NCBI RefSeq assembly: GCF_031326345.1
Contig: NZ_CP133671.1
Location: 3,410,001 to 3,474,000, forward strand
Length of the DNA stretch: 64,000 nt
Source: Aureispira sp. CCB-E
GTDB lineage: Bacteria > Bacteroidota > Bacteroidia > Chitinophagales > Saprospiraceae
Direction: 5' to 3'
The notes under the pieces were generated by a model. The model was not told the DNA's origin, searched no databases, and saw nothing but the letters and a program-made list of their open reading frames with translations. Positions 33,200-42,707 of the stretch are shown one piece after another (within the stretch, counting starts at the first letter, position 1; each line of letters begins with the position of its first letter). Both the position numbers and the translations under genes were made by a program.

Positions 33200-33528
33200 C
33201 GAATCATTAATAAAGATATTGAATAGGTTGTAAGAAATTGCAGCCTATTTTTATTTGTAGTAGAATGCAGTAAGTATTATTTTGAAAATCAAGATTGTAC
33301 TTGCTGGATTATCTAAAGGACAATGGTACAGAAAAAATAAAAATGTAATTAATTTAGTGATTTTGAAACATTGTGATCGTTATTTGAGTATATAGGGAGG
33401 TTTTAATATTGGAGTTATTGGCTCTAATAATTTGTTAAAACCAAACATAGTAATACAGCTAGTTTTTACGACTAATTACTTAATACTGGTTACAATTACA
33501 ATACTAGTAATAACATCAAACACACCAC
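33200..33528. other. Intergenic region, 329 bp, before the DUF4132 pair
   Basis: Apart from the terminator at its left end, I see only AT-rich sequence. It probably holds the promoter of the two-gene unit starting at 33529. Confidence 0.5.
33222..33254 (+). terminator. Intrinsic terminator of the hydroxylase gene
   Basis: AATAGG-T-TG (33222-33230) pairs with CA-G-CCTATT (33241-33249) with one mismatch, followed by TTTATTT. Confidence 0.8.
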
Positions 33529-33954
33529 ATGGAAATCCATTACTCTATCAAGCAATTGGGAAAAAAACACCCCATCATTGATAAAGCCACGCTTTCAATA
33601 GAACTTCTCGAAACAAAAACTACCTTTCGTTCCTTGTTAACAGCAATTGTCCAGCAACAGGTACGAGCTTATAACCTTCAAAAAACAACTCCTATTGTTC
33701 TCAACATTTTGAGTACGAAACAACTTAATCAAGCTAGCCAAGAAGGGAAAATTAGTTTTGGTGACACTGAAAATACAACGATTGCTCAAGAGGAAGCAGC
33801 TATAAAAACTGCTTTAGAAGCTTTTGAAGATGGTTTATTCGCTGTATTTCTAAATGATGATCCCATTGAGTCATTAGAGCAAATCGTAGAACTCAACCAA
33901 GACAGTGTTTTTACGTTTATTCGCCTGACATTCTTAGCGGGGAGCATTTGGTAA
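33529..33954 (+). CDS. Small protein with MoaD/ThiS-like (beta-grasp) features, partner of the DUF4132 gene
   Basis: The protein has 141 residues, with no signal peptide or membrane segment. The N-terminus reads as a beta-hairpin then helix (ATLSIELLETKTTFRSLLTA). The C-terminus (FAVFLNDDPIESLEQIVEL then DSVFTFIRLTFLAG) looks like the last strands of ubiquitin-like MoaD/ThiS proteins, with the pattern 'vNg..v...d..L..gs.Vtf....lAG'. Unlike MoaD and ThiS it ends LAGSIW rather than in Gly-Gly, and about 50 residues are inserted in the middle. I recall similar small proteins beside DUF4132 genes in other phyla, but this is from memory. It lies 89 bp upstream of the DUF4132 gene. The fold is an inference. 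Confidence 0.75.
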   Translation: MEIHYSIKQLGKKHPIIDKATLSIELLETKTTFRSLLTAIVQQQVRAYNLQKTTPIVLNILSTKQLNQASQEGKISFGDTENTTIAQEEAAIKTALEAFEDGLFAVFLNDDPIESLEQIVELNQDSVFTFIRLTFLAGSIW

Positions 33955-34006
33955 ACCTTTATTCAATTATAAGCAGCAACAATCATTCAGAAAAAAATTA
34001 TACAAT

Positions 34007-34039
34007 TACGCAATATGAGCGTAGCTAAACACCCAATTT
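34007..34039. repeat. Degenerate copy of the dispersed repeat inside a probable operon
   Basis: 'acgcaatatgagcgtagctaaacac' just before the ATG at 34044 echoes the family core GCGTAGCTAAC. If genuine, it sits in the short spacer between the two genes of the DUF4132 unit. Confidence 0.35.
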
Positions 34040-34043
34040 AACA

Positions 34044-37000
34044 ATGGAAAACCAAGTAGATTTACAAACAAACTATATCAACGAAAAGTGCAAAAATGCT
34101 TGCAAACAATTAAGTAAGCATTACTCTTCGGAAAAAGGTTTATTATTAAAATTGAAACGAGCCTTAGGTTCCTCTGAAACCAAAGTAGTTGAAGTAGCAA
34201 GTTTGTTGGGGAATTCAACCGTCAAGTTGTCTAAAAACGCTTTAGAAATGGCTTTAATATTGGTGAACGGTTTTCCTGAATTAAGATCAAACCAACGCAA
34301 TAGTTACTATTGGATTTATCAAGAAACAGTTGATTTATTTTCAAAGCGCTATGCTAAATTTAATGAGTTATATAAGAATGAGGATTTGTGGTGTGCCGAA
34401 TATGAAGCGGTATTAGAATATTTTTATGGCAAAGAACGTGTAAAGTACATTCAACAAGCATGGCATAAAATCCCTGAATTAGCTTACCAAAGTGGGTATT
34501 ATAGACGATCTTTTCGTGCGCCTCATTTAACTTACACAACAAGAGTCAATCAACTGAACTTCTTAATACAACTCAACATAGAGTTGTCGTACAATTTGGA
34601 CATGGAAACGTACATCATCAACGACCATGCTTTGTACACTTATGGAAGCAATTGGAAGGCACATGTATGGGCTGCTGCGATTGATGCAGGAGATGAAGCT
34701 ATATTTCAGTTATTATTGGATATTGTCTATCAACGACATCCAAAAGGAAAAGTAAGTCGGCAAATTATCAAGGCTTTATTATTATCTACCAAAGAAGAAG
34801 CTTGGAAGGCTGTTAAAGATTTGTTGCTGAGTGCACAACGCCAAGAAGGATTGAGACAAACGATATTAGAATGTTTGGATGAAACTTCTTTAGGAGCCAT
34901 GAAGTACTTAATAGAGGTAATCTTAGAGCATAATTTAACAAGATTTTCGTCGGTTGTAAGAGCAGTAGATACGTGGGCTGGATTAGGTTGGGAAGGAGCC
35001 AAGCAAAGTACTGTAAAGCGTTTTTTGGAAGCAGGAAGCAACTATTTGAACAATCCAGAGTTGATTCCCAATGCTATCAAAGACAAAGATAATACAGAGG
35101 TGTATATGGCTTTGTGGGCGCAAGGCGTGTTAGACGTTGAGCAGTGTTACCCTTTTATTCAATATTTGTGGGAAAAAGGAACGATAGAAAAACGCTGCTT
35201 GGCTTTGTATTTTGCAAACCAAACTCAAGTTGGTAAACTAGAATTGGAATTTGCAGAGGAGGCACTGAAGGAAGAAAATCTGAAGTTGTTGTATTGGGGA
35301 TTAAGGGCGTTTAATTCCTATACCTTTAATGATCAATATTTGGTTTCTAATGCTCGTGGTTTACAAATTTTTAGAAATATAGAAGGGCAGTTGGAACGAA
35401 TTCCCAAAAAGGGGAAAAGTCTTTCTAACATGGTATTTTCTTGGTTAAGTGTTGAGATTCATCCTTCGATGGCATATAAAGCAATGCTAAAATTGATTGA
35501 TGCGACCAAAGAAGAGGATGTACGGTTAATTTTACCCCATTTTTCTAAAATGTCTGTGGCTGATCGAGAGCAGGTGACTCAGATTATATTGCCTACGTAT
35601 TATCCTTATTATAACAATGATAATAAAAAGAATAAGGGAGTGTTAACACCATTTCAGCGAGAGTTTGCATTTACTATTCTAACCGATAGGGGGCAATTAA
35701 TTCGAGACACAGGAATGAATGCTTTGAAAAATGCAGAGCTAAACGATGAAGAGGTACAGCAATTCGAATTGTTGTTAAAACGAAAAAGTGCGGCAACCCG
35801 AAAAAGTGTGATTCAGTTAATTCTAAAAAAAGACAAGCCGCAAATCATTGCTAGTACAGAGCGTTTGGTAGCCTCGAAGTCAATTGATCAACGTTTGGCT
35901 GGATTGGATATTTTGAACCAAGTATACACAGACGAAACCTTAAAAGATTGGACGGTTACTACGGCTCAAAAATACCAAGAACGCCCCACATTAACAGAAG
36001 CAGAATCAATTTTGCTGCAAAATATTGTCAATACACAAGAAACAAGACAGGAGTACACTTGGGAAAATGGTCTTGGTTTATACGACCCATTAGTGAAAAC
36101 AGCTGCTGTTCAACCAAAAAAGCCAAGTGAAGGAGAGTATGTGGAACGTACTAAGAAAAATCCATTAGGATTGAGTATGCCTGCAAAAAAGATAGAAAAT
36201 GCGTTGAAAGAACTACACGATCTAGTTCAAAAATACCAAGACTACGAGTACGAGGTACAGCATTGGGGAGGACAGCGAGAGGTAATCGTACTGGGGAATC
36301 AGTTTAGACAGATTTCAAACGATTTGGGAGAAGAGGCAACAAGAGAAGAACATATTCAGAATTATCCGCTATCCGAAGTTTGGTTAAAATGGTATGAAGA
36401 TGCTAAGTTGACCCCTTGTGATTTATTTTTATTAAATCAAAATAAGAACGTACAAATCATTCAAACTAAGTCAAAAGTACAGAAACAGTTTGAGTGTTAT
36501 ACCTATTACCCCAATATCCCTAAAATAGGAACTTATTATTGGCAAAATCCAATTTATAAGATATTGGAGTTATTGGTTTACGCCTTTCCCTACCAAGAGA
36601 AAATGGCTTTTTTGAAAGGTCTGATAGCTCAATTAATGGCTGTGGTGCCTAAAGGTGAAATTGATAAGGCAGTAATAGAAAAGAATCGTTGGCAAACGAA
36701 TGTAAGAACTTGGAGAGATTTAGTTGCATTTTCAGTTCCTTATAATGCTTATAAAAATAATAGTATAGCATTTTCGGACGAAGCGTTTAAATCTTATTGG
36801 AAGATGGAACATTGGTGCAAATCAACATTGCCCAAAGAAGCTGAGGAGGCTGATTATCTATTACCTCAATTGATTGATGTAGCTAGAGCTTACGAATTGA
36901 ATTTGATTACTATAGATGAGCTATATCATAGAGTATTGAAACCTGATGCTATTCGATTGTTGACACAAAGAAACAAGCATCCACAAGCATTTAACTACTT

Positions 37001-39149
37001 AGAACGTTTTCCTTTTTTAGCCGATGTTTTGAAAAAATGCCGAGATCGAATTTTGGAAATTGAGTTGGCTAGGGGAGATAGCTCTACGCTCGTTACTCCG
37101 TTGGCACAAAGTTTATCAGAAATTTACGGCATTCATAATTTTGTTCAAATTTTTAAAGCATTGGGAAAAGAGAGTTTGAACAGGGGGTATGTTTGGAGTG
37201 GCTCGGATTATAGTAAAAAGCAAATATTGAGTGAACTTCTGAAAAGTTGTAAACCGCTCAAAACAGAAACTCAACAGGACTTTAATGAGTTGGTGAAAGA
37301 GGCAAAATTATCAGATAAACGTTTGATAGAGGCGGCGGTTTATGCCCAACAATGGATTCCTTTTGTTAGTACTTACTTGAAGTGGAAAGGATTGGACTCG
37401 GCTATTTGGTGGTTGCACGCGCATACAAATGCTTATCATACGGCTGAAACAGAAACAGAGATTGCAAAATATTCCAAAGTTCAAGTAACTGATTTTAAGG
37501 ATGGGGCAGTAGACACTGAGTGGTTCAAAGCAGCGTATAAAAATATGGGGAAAGCCAAATGGAAAGTCCTGTACGATGCGGCAAAATATATTTCTGATGG
37601 GAGAGGGCATAAACGAGCGCAATTGTATGCCGATGTAATTTTAGGCAACACAAAGATTAAAGAAGTAACACAACGTGTCAAGGAGAAGCGAAACCAAGAC
37701 TATTTGCGGGTGTATGGTTTGGTTCCATTGAGTAGAGCGAATCGAGAAAAAGATTTGCTTAAACGGTATCAGTACTTGCAGCAATTTAAGAAAGAGAGCA
37801 AGCAGTTTGGTTCGCAACGTCAAGCAAGTGAAGGTTTAGCAGTACGGATTGCAATGGATAATTTAGCTAGAACGGCAGGATATAGCGATCCTATTCGATT
37901 GACTTGGGCAATGGAGGCTGCCGAGGCACATCAAATTATGGAGAAAGCTAAAAGGTTAACTTTTGGTGCTGTTGAAATTTATTTAACGATTGATGAGTTG
38001 GGTAAATCGTCTATTGTTTGTGAAAAACAAGGCAAAAAATTAAATGCTATACCTGCCAAACTACGAAAAGAGAAAGCAGTTGTGGAATTAAAAGCGTTTA
38101 ATAAAACACTTCGAAACCAATATACCCGTACCCGTAAAAGCCTAGAAGAAGCTATGGTCAATGGGGATGCGTTTACAACCTCAGAAATACAAAATTTGCT
38201 ACAACATCCTGTGGTAGAACCGATGCTAAAAAAACTAGTGCTCAAAAGCAACAACCAACTAGGTTTTGCTACAACAGAAGGGCTTAAAAGTGTCCATAAT
38301 AAGAAGTATGAATGGGGAGAAACCGTATGGATTGCTCATTGTTCAGATCTTTATCAAGATGGAGATTGGTCTGCGTACCAGCGTTATTGTTTTGATGAAA
38401 AAATAAAGCAACCTTTTAAGCAGATATTTAGAGAGCTTTATTTGGCAACGCCCGATGAATTGAAAGAGAGAACTATTTCTCGTCGATATGCAGGGCATCA
38501 AGTTCAACCTAAAAAAACAGTTGCTCTTTTAAAAACTAGAGGGTGGACGGTTGATTATGAAGAAGGCTTGCAAAAAGTTTATCACAAGGAGGGGATTATT
38601 GCCAAAATGTATGCAATGGCAGACTGGTTCTCGCCTGCGGATGTTGAAAGCCCTACTTTAGAAACAGTGGAGTTTTTTAATCGAAAAACATACAAGCCTG
38701 TTGCCTTTGAAGATTTAGAACCTAGATTGTTTAGCGAAGTGATGCGGGATATTGATTTAGTGGTCAGTGTGGCACATGTTGGAGGGGTAGACCCAGAGGC
38801 AAGCCATTCAACAATTGAAATGAGAGCCGTCTTGGTAGAGGAAACAGCTCGACTGTTCAAATTGAAGAATGTTAGCACTCAAAAACACCATGTTTACATA
38901 GATGGTACTATGGGACGCTATACGGTGCATTTAGGAAGTGCTGTGTGTCATAAGATACCAGGACGCTATCTTTCTATTTTACCTGTTCATTCTCAGCATC
39001 GTGGTCGCTTATTTTTGCCTTTTGTAGACGACGATCCTCGTTCTGCTGAGTTAATGTCAAAGGTTTTGTTATTGGCTAAAGATGATAAAATACAAGATCC
39101 AACAGTATTAAGCCAAATTTATGATAAAGTAGAAAATACATCTTTGTAG
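34044..39149 (+). CDS. Giant DUF4132 (MolR-type) protein
   Basis: The protein has 1701 residues, with no signal peptide or obvious membrane helix, so it is cytoplasmic. The first 1000 residues are helical and look like HEAT/armadillo-type solenoid repeats (EEAWKAVKDLLLSAQRQEGL, TIEKRCLALYFANQTQVGKL). Residues from about 1280 on match the DUF4132 and adjoining C-terminal region of MolR-like proteins, with RVYGLVPLSRANREKDLLKR, FGAVEIYLTIDELGKSSI, GHQVQPKKTVALLKTRGW and RYLSILPVHSQHRGRLFLPF. E. coli MolR belongs to this family, but its biochemical role is not known. Other DUF4132 loci often include MoxR ATPases and VWA proteins; none are here. It follows a small beta-grasp-like gene and ends in its own terminator. 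Confidence 0.85.
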   Translation: MENQVDLQTNYINEKCKNACKQLSKHYSSEKGLLLKLKRALGSSETKVVEVASLLGNSTVKLSKNALEMALILVNGFPELRSNQRNSYYWIYQETVDLFSKRYAKFNELYKNEDLWCAEYEAVLEYFYGKERVKYIQQAWHKIPELAYQSGYYRRSFRAPHLTYTTRVNQLNFLIQLNIELSYNLDMETYIINDHALYTYGSNWKAHVWAAAIDAGDEAIFQLLLDIVYQRHPKGKVSRQIIKALLLSTKEEAWKAVKDLLLSAQRQEGLRQTILECLDETSLGAMKYLIEVILEHNLTRFSSVVRAVDTWAGLGWEGAKQSTVKRFLEAGSNYLNNPELIPNAIKDKDNTEVYMALWAQGVLDVEQCYPFIQYLWEKGTIEKRCLALYFANQTQVGKLELEFAEEALKEENLKLLYWGLRAFNSYTFNDQYLVSNARGLQIFRNIEGQLERIPKKGKSLSNMVFSWLSVEIHPSMAYKAMLKLIDATKEEDVRLILPHFSKMSVADREQVTQIILPTYYPYYNNDNKKNKGVLTPFQREFAFTILTDRGQLIRDTGMNALKNAELNDEEVQQFELLLKRKSAATRKSVIQLILKKDKPQIIASTERLVASKSIDQRLAGLDILNQVYTDETLKDWTVTTAQKYQERPTLTEAESILLQNIVNTQETRQEYTWENGLGLYDPLVKTAAVQPKKPSEGEYVERTKKNPLGLSMPAKKIENALKELHDLVQKYQDYEYEVQHWGGQREVIVLGNQFRQISNDLGEEATREEHIQNYPLSEVWLKWYEDAKLTPCDLFLLNQNKNVQIIQTKSKVQKQFECYTYYPNIPKIGTYYWQNPIYKILELLVYAFPYQEKMAFLKGLIAQLMAVVPKGEIDKAVIEKNRWQTNVRTWRDLVAFSVPYNAYKNNSIAFSDEAFKSYWKMEHWCKSTLPKEAEEADYLLPQLIDVARAYELNLITIDELYHRVLKPDAIRLLTQRNKHPQAFNYLERFPFLADVLKKCRDRILEIELARGDSSTLVTPLAQSLSEIYGIHNFVQIFKALGKESLNRGYVWSGSDYSKKQILSELLKSCKPLKTETQQDFNELVKEAKLSDKRLIEAAVYAQQWIPFVSTYLKWKGLDSAIWWLHAHTNAYHTAETETEIAKYSKVQVTDFKDGAVDTEWFKAAYKNMGKAKWKVLYDAAKYISDGRGHKRAQLYADVILGNTKIKEVTQRVKEKRNQDYLRVYGLVPLSRANREKDLLKRYQYLQQFKKESKQFGSQRQASEGLAVRIAMDNLARTAGYSDPIRLTWAMEAAEAHQIMEKAKRLTFGAVEIYLTIDELGKSSIVCEKQGKKLNAIPAKLRKEKAVVELKAFNKTLRNQYTRTRKSLEEAMVNGDAFTTSEIQNLLQHPVVEPMLKKLVLKSNNQLGFATTEGLKSVHNKKYEWGETVWIAHCSDLYQDGDWSAYQRYCFDEKIKQPFKQIFRELYLATPDELKERTISRRYAGHQVQPKKTVALLKTRGWTVDYEEGLQKVYHKEGIIAKMYAMADWFSPADVESPTLETVEFFNRKTYKPVAFEDLEPRLFSEVMRDIDLVVSVAHVGGVDPEASHSTIEMRAVLVEETARLFKLKNVSTQKHHVYIDGTMGRYTVHLGSAVCHKIPGRYLSILPVHSQHRGRLFLPFVDDDPRSAELMSKVLLLAKDDKIQDPTVLSQIYDKVENTSL

Positions 39150-39179
39150 AGATAGAGGCTAAAGCAAAAAAAAAACGGT

Positions 39180-39231
39180 GGTATAGATTTATTTGTTTGG
39201 CATGAAATAGGTGAATTTATACCATCTTTTT
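39180..39231 (+). terminator. Probable terminator of the DUF4132 gene
   Basis: GGTATA-G-ATT (39180-39189) pairs with AAT-T-TATACC (39214-39223) over a 24-base loop, and ATCTTTTTG follows. The long loop lowers confidence. Confidence 0.6.
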
Positions 39232-39426
39232 GATTGGAGTTGAGCTTGAAAAGGAGCTTTCTATAGTAAAGCAAACGTATTTATTTTGTCGTGTTCTTTG
39301 GTACATAAAATGTATAAGGAGAACAAGAATTGAGGCATGACAAAAGCCAGTCACTAGCTTTACTACATGGTTTTAATGAACTATTGTAGATCAATATTGT
39401 TAATAAAAATAAAAATGCTTTGAGTT

Positions 39427-39897
39427 ATGAGTTCTACAGTTCTTAAAAACCTAGTTATTTTTTTAGTGATTAACTTTGGAGCCTTGGCACTAGGGGGCTT
39501 GGCAACCAATGCAGCTGTTAATGGAGAATGGTACCAAAGTGTTAACAAAGCACCATGGACACCACCAGGATGGGTGTTTGGAGCTGCTTGGACAACAATA
39601 ATGATTTGTTTTTCCATTTTTATGGCTTATGCATGGGAAGAAGTAATGGACAAAACAAAATTAGCTATCCTATTTGGTATTCAATGGATTTTGAACGTAG
39701 GGTGGAACCCCCTCTTTTTTGTTTATCACTATGTTTTGTTGGGTTTAATCGTCATTAGTTTATTGACAATATTAGTAGGGTATTTTTTATTTGGATACCG
39801 ATCTACTATGAAAGCCAAAGCCTTTTTGATGTTGCCTTATTTTGTGTGGTTATTAATAGCTACCTCTTTAAATGCTTATATATTGCTGTACAACTAA
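39427..39897 (+). CDS. tspO: TspO/MBR family membrane protein
   Basis: The protein has 156 residues with five membrane helices. Family hallmarks are WYQSVNKAPWTPPGWVFGAA (about 38-57), tryptophan-rich helix two, and the WILNVGWNPLFFVYH segment near 95-109. TspO binds porphyrins, heme intermediates or cholesterol and in bacteria affects tetrapyrrole handling and stress responses. Length is normal. It converges with the acetyltransferase gene; the 38-bp gap has only a weak dyad (ATACTTTAGTAT). Confidence 0.92.
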   Translation: MSSTVLKNLVIFLVINFGALALGGLATNAAVNGEWYQSVNKAPWTPPGWVFGAAWTTIMICFSIFMAYAWEEVMDKTKLAILFGIQWILNVGWNPLFFVYHYVLLGLIVISLLTILVGYFLFGYRSTMKAKAFLMLPYFVWLLIATSLNAYILLYN

Positions 39898-39935
39898 TTC
39901 AATGCAAATTCAAAATGCTATACTTTAGTATCTTT

Positions 39936-40454
39936 TTATAATTCTAACTCATAAAGCATTAACTCTTCGGCATCGCCATCTAGTTGAATTATTTTAGAAA
40001 ATTTTAGCCCCAATTTTTCTAGTAGACCTTGAGAGGCTTTATTGGTCTTTATAGTAATGCCACTAACTTTGGAAAGTTTAAACTCTTCTTTGGCTAATGT
40101 CATCAATTTATTAGCAGCCTCAAACGCATAACCTTTTCCCTCAAATTCGGGCAACATCGCAAAGCCAATGTCAACCCCTTCAATACCTTCGCGATTGTAC
40201 AAGCCAGAAGAACCCATTTTGGCACCATCTGATTTTCTAATTAAAGTATAATTAGAAAAGCCCAATTTCTCTAATTGGGGAAGCATTCTATTGGTAATAT
40301 AATCTTCTGCTTCTTTTAGTGAGTGTACATTTCGATCTCCAATGTTTTGAATCCACTTGGGGCTATTCAAGAGTTCTAATACAAAGGCAGCATCATCAGC
40401 AGATGTAGGACTTAAAAAAAGTCGCTCGGTTTCATATACTTTAGGTGTTGGCAT
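39936..40454 (-). CDS. GNAT-family N-acetyltransferase (RimJ/RimL-like)
   Basis: The protein has 172 residues and starts ETERLFLSPTSADDAAFVLE, the usual opening of RimJ/RimL-type GNAT enzymes. The acetyl-CoA-binding region is VDIGFAMLPEFEGKGYAFEA (about 95-114), followed by KASQGLLEKLGLKFSKII, the typical NxxSxxxxEKxGF pattern. It transfers an acetyl group from acetyl-CoA to an amine; the acceptor may be a protein or small molecule. It lies 29 bp after the ABC transporter gene on the same strand, so the two are probably co-transcribed. Confidence 0.9.
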   Translation of the reverse strand: MPTPKVYETERLFLSPTSADDAAFVLELLNSPKWIQNIGDRNVHSLKEAEDYITNRMLPQLEKLGFSNYTLIRKSDGAKMGSSGLYNREGIEGVDIGFAMLPEFEGKGYAFEAANKLMTLAKEEFKLSKVSGITIKTNKASQGLLEKLGLKFSKIIQLDGDAEELMLYELEL

Positions 40455-40483
40455 GATTGATTTTTTATTTGCTAAATATTACA

Positions 40484-42268
40484 TTACTCAACTTCTTCTA
40501 AACGCTGGTTTTCATACATTTCATAATAATACCCGTTGTTTTGCATCAATTCTTCATGAGTTCCCATTTCTGTAATTTTACCATCATCCAAAACTATTAT
40601 TTGATCAAATTGCAATGCAGCATACAAGCGGTGGGTAATGATAATGGTTGTTTTATCTGCACAAGCAGTATTTAAATAGTCCGTAATTTGAGCTTCTGTC
40701 TTGGTGTCAACAGCAGACAAACAATCATCTAATAAAACGATGTCTGGTTCTTTGATCAAAGCACGAGCAATAGAAATGCGTTGTTTTTGTCCTCCCGAAA
40801 GTGTGACACCACGCTCACCAACAACAGTATCAAACTGTTCTGGCAAATTCATGATATCGTCATAAACAGCAGCGTGTTTGGCGTATTCTCGAATGGTTGA
40901 TTCGTCAACGTCTGTTTTTCCAAAAGCGATATTGTTATAAATAGAATCAGAAAATAAGAAGACATCTTGAGGAACATAAGCGATTGCTGCCCTTAGATGA
41001 GCTAAATTATGCTTCTGGATGGGTTGGTTGTCAATTAAAATTTGTCCATTATCGGTGTCGTACATTCTCAGTAGTAAATCTGCAATGGTTGTTTTCCCTG
41101 ATCCTGTGCGACCAATAATCGCCATTTTTTCCCCTTTTTTCAGTTTAAAAGAAATGTTTTTCAGGGCAGTAATACCTGTATCTGGATATACAAAGGTCAC
41201 CTTATCAAACTCAATCTCTCCTTTTATAGGCGTAACTGGAGCGGTGTGGTCAATATCAATATCGGGCTCTGTTTTTAGAAAATCATTGATTCGTTTTTGA
41301 GATGCAGCGGCTCTTTGTATGATCGAGGCTACCCACCCAATCGAAGTAACAGGCCAAGCTAGCATATTAATATAAATGACAAATTCGGCAATGTTTCCAG
41401 TAGAAATTTCACCACTCATCACCAACAGTCCACCTACATAAATTGTAATAATGGTGCTAATTCCAATTAAAAAGAGCATTAGAGGATGAAAGAAGGCATT
41501 TACTTTAGCCAATTCTAGTGATTTTGTTTTGAAATCTTCGGTTTCTGTCTTAAAGAAGTTTCCCATTGCTTTTTCTTGTCCATAAGATTTGACAACACGT
41601 ATTCCTGAGTAGACTTCCTGTGATAAGCTGTTTAAAACAGATAATTGTGCTTGTATTCGAGCACTTTTTTTATTGATAATACTAGTGACGTAGTATATGG
41701 ATAGCGAAAGAATAGGAAGAGGAATTAAAGAATATAATGTCAACGTAGGACTAACCTGTATCATGGAATAAATCACCATGGTAAACAAAATCACTAAATT
41801 GATGCTATACATAACCGCTGGTCCCAAATACATACGTACATGGTTGACATCTTCGGTGATTCTTGCCATCAAGTCGCCTGTATTGTTGCGTTTGTAGAAG
41901 GCAAGGGTTAACTTCTCATAGTGTGCATATATTTCATTGCGCAAATCATATTCGATTAACCTTGACATCACAATCAACGTTTGGCGCATAAAAAACATAA
42001 AAAAGCCCATTAGAAAGGCAAAACTAATGACCAAAATCATAAAGAAAAATAGGATACTTCCTATTCGTTCAAATAATTGGTCTTTGACAGAAAAACCGTC
42101 GTACAAGCCATAGAGCGTTACGTTTTCAATTACTAAGTCCAGCGAATAACGGATGATTTGTGGCTGCCAGACACGAAAATAATTAGAGATTGCAATAAAT
42201 ACAATTCCTAATAAAAAACGCCATTTGTATTGCGCAAAATATTTATTTAAATAGGCTAATTCTTTCAT
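40484..42268 (-). CDS. ABC exporter, fused permease and ATPase (half transporter)
   Basis: The protein has 594 residues from the ATG at 42268; the longer frame's first 39 residues show no conservation and are disregarded. The membrane domain (about 1-320) has six helices, including FLLGIVFIAISNYF and LFFFMILVISFAFLMGFFMF. The ATPase domain carries Walker A GRTGSGKT (about residue 378), signature LSGGQKQRISIARAL, Walker B DIVLLDDCLSAVD and H-loop ITHR. It has the shape of lipid or multidrug exporters of the MsbA type; the substrate is unknown. A TATATTTG box lies at 42280-42273, just before the ATG. Confidence 0.93.
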   Translation of the reverse strand: MKELAYLNKYFAQYKWRFLLGIVFIAISNYFRVWQPQIIRYSLDLVIENVTLYGLYDGFSVKDQLFERIGSILFFFMILVISFAFLMGFFMFFMRQTLIVMSRLIEYDLRNEIYAHYEKLTLAFYKRNNTGDLMARITEDVNHVRMYLGPAVMYSINLVILFTMVIYSMIQVSPTLTLYSLIPLPILSLSIYYVTSIINKKSARIQAQLSVLNSLSQEVYSGIRVVKSYGQEKAMGNFFKTETEDFKTKSLELAKVNAFFHPLMLFLIGISTIITIYVGGLLVMSGEISTGNIAEFVIYINMLAWPVTSIGWVASIIQRAAASQKRINDFLKTEPDIDIDHTAPVTPIKGEIEFDKVTFVYPDTGITALKNISFKLKKGEKMAIIGRTGSGKTTIADLLLRMYDTDNGQILIDNQPIQKHNLAHLRAAIAYVPQDVFLFSDSIYNNIAFGKTDVDESTIREYAKHAAVYDDIMNLPEQFDTVVGERGVTLSGGQKQRISIARALIKEPDIVLLDDCLSAVDTKTEAQITDYLNTACADKTTIIITHRLYAALQFDQIIVLDDGKITEMGTHEELMQNNGYYYEMYENQRLEEVE

Positions 42269-42707
42269 GCTGCAAATATAAGAATACTCTATGGAATTAC
42301 GAATTATAAAATCAGTTCGGCGATTGCGAATGTTGATTATAACAAAAAAGAATTTTAATTGTTCTAAAAGCTTTTGATTCGTCAACTAAAAATAGATTCA
42401 AGAAGCATTTCAACACAAATTTGCGTACACAAGAACTCTGACATCAGCAAAAACATGACATTTTTGCCTTGAAATCCTTTAAACATCAATATTATTACTT
42501 ATTTTTGTTGGCTGTAAAAATAGTAGTTGGCTAAATTTTACTTTTTGAATAAAAAGAACATGTTGTAGGTATGAAAATACAACATCATCTTTGTGATAGA
42601 AGTATGTAAACTCATTTCACTTAACGTGTTTCGCAGATTCGTAATTTTGTTATAGCCCATCCCAAGGTAATTGGACTACTAATTTCAATCATTGATTTTA
42701 TAAAAGA
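42269..42707. other. Divergent intergenic region between the ABC exporter and ftsK
   Basis: The 439-bp gap holds the leftward -7 box next to 42268. A rightward TATTTTTG (42500-42507) could serve ftsK but lacks a well-spaced -33 TTG. No gene or repeat was recognised. Confidence 0.5.
42273..42280 (-). promoter_or_regulatory. -7 box abutting the ABC exporter start codon
   Basis: On the minus strand TATATTTG ends five bases before the ATG at 42268. If it is the working -7 element, the mRNA would have almost no leader. No good TTG was found at -33, so this is tentative. Confidence 0.4.
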
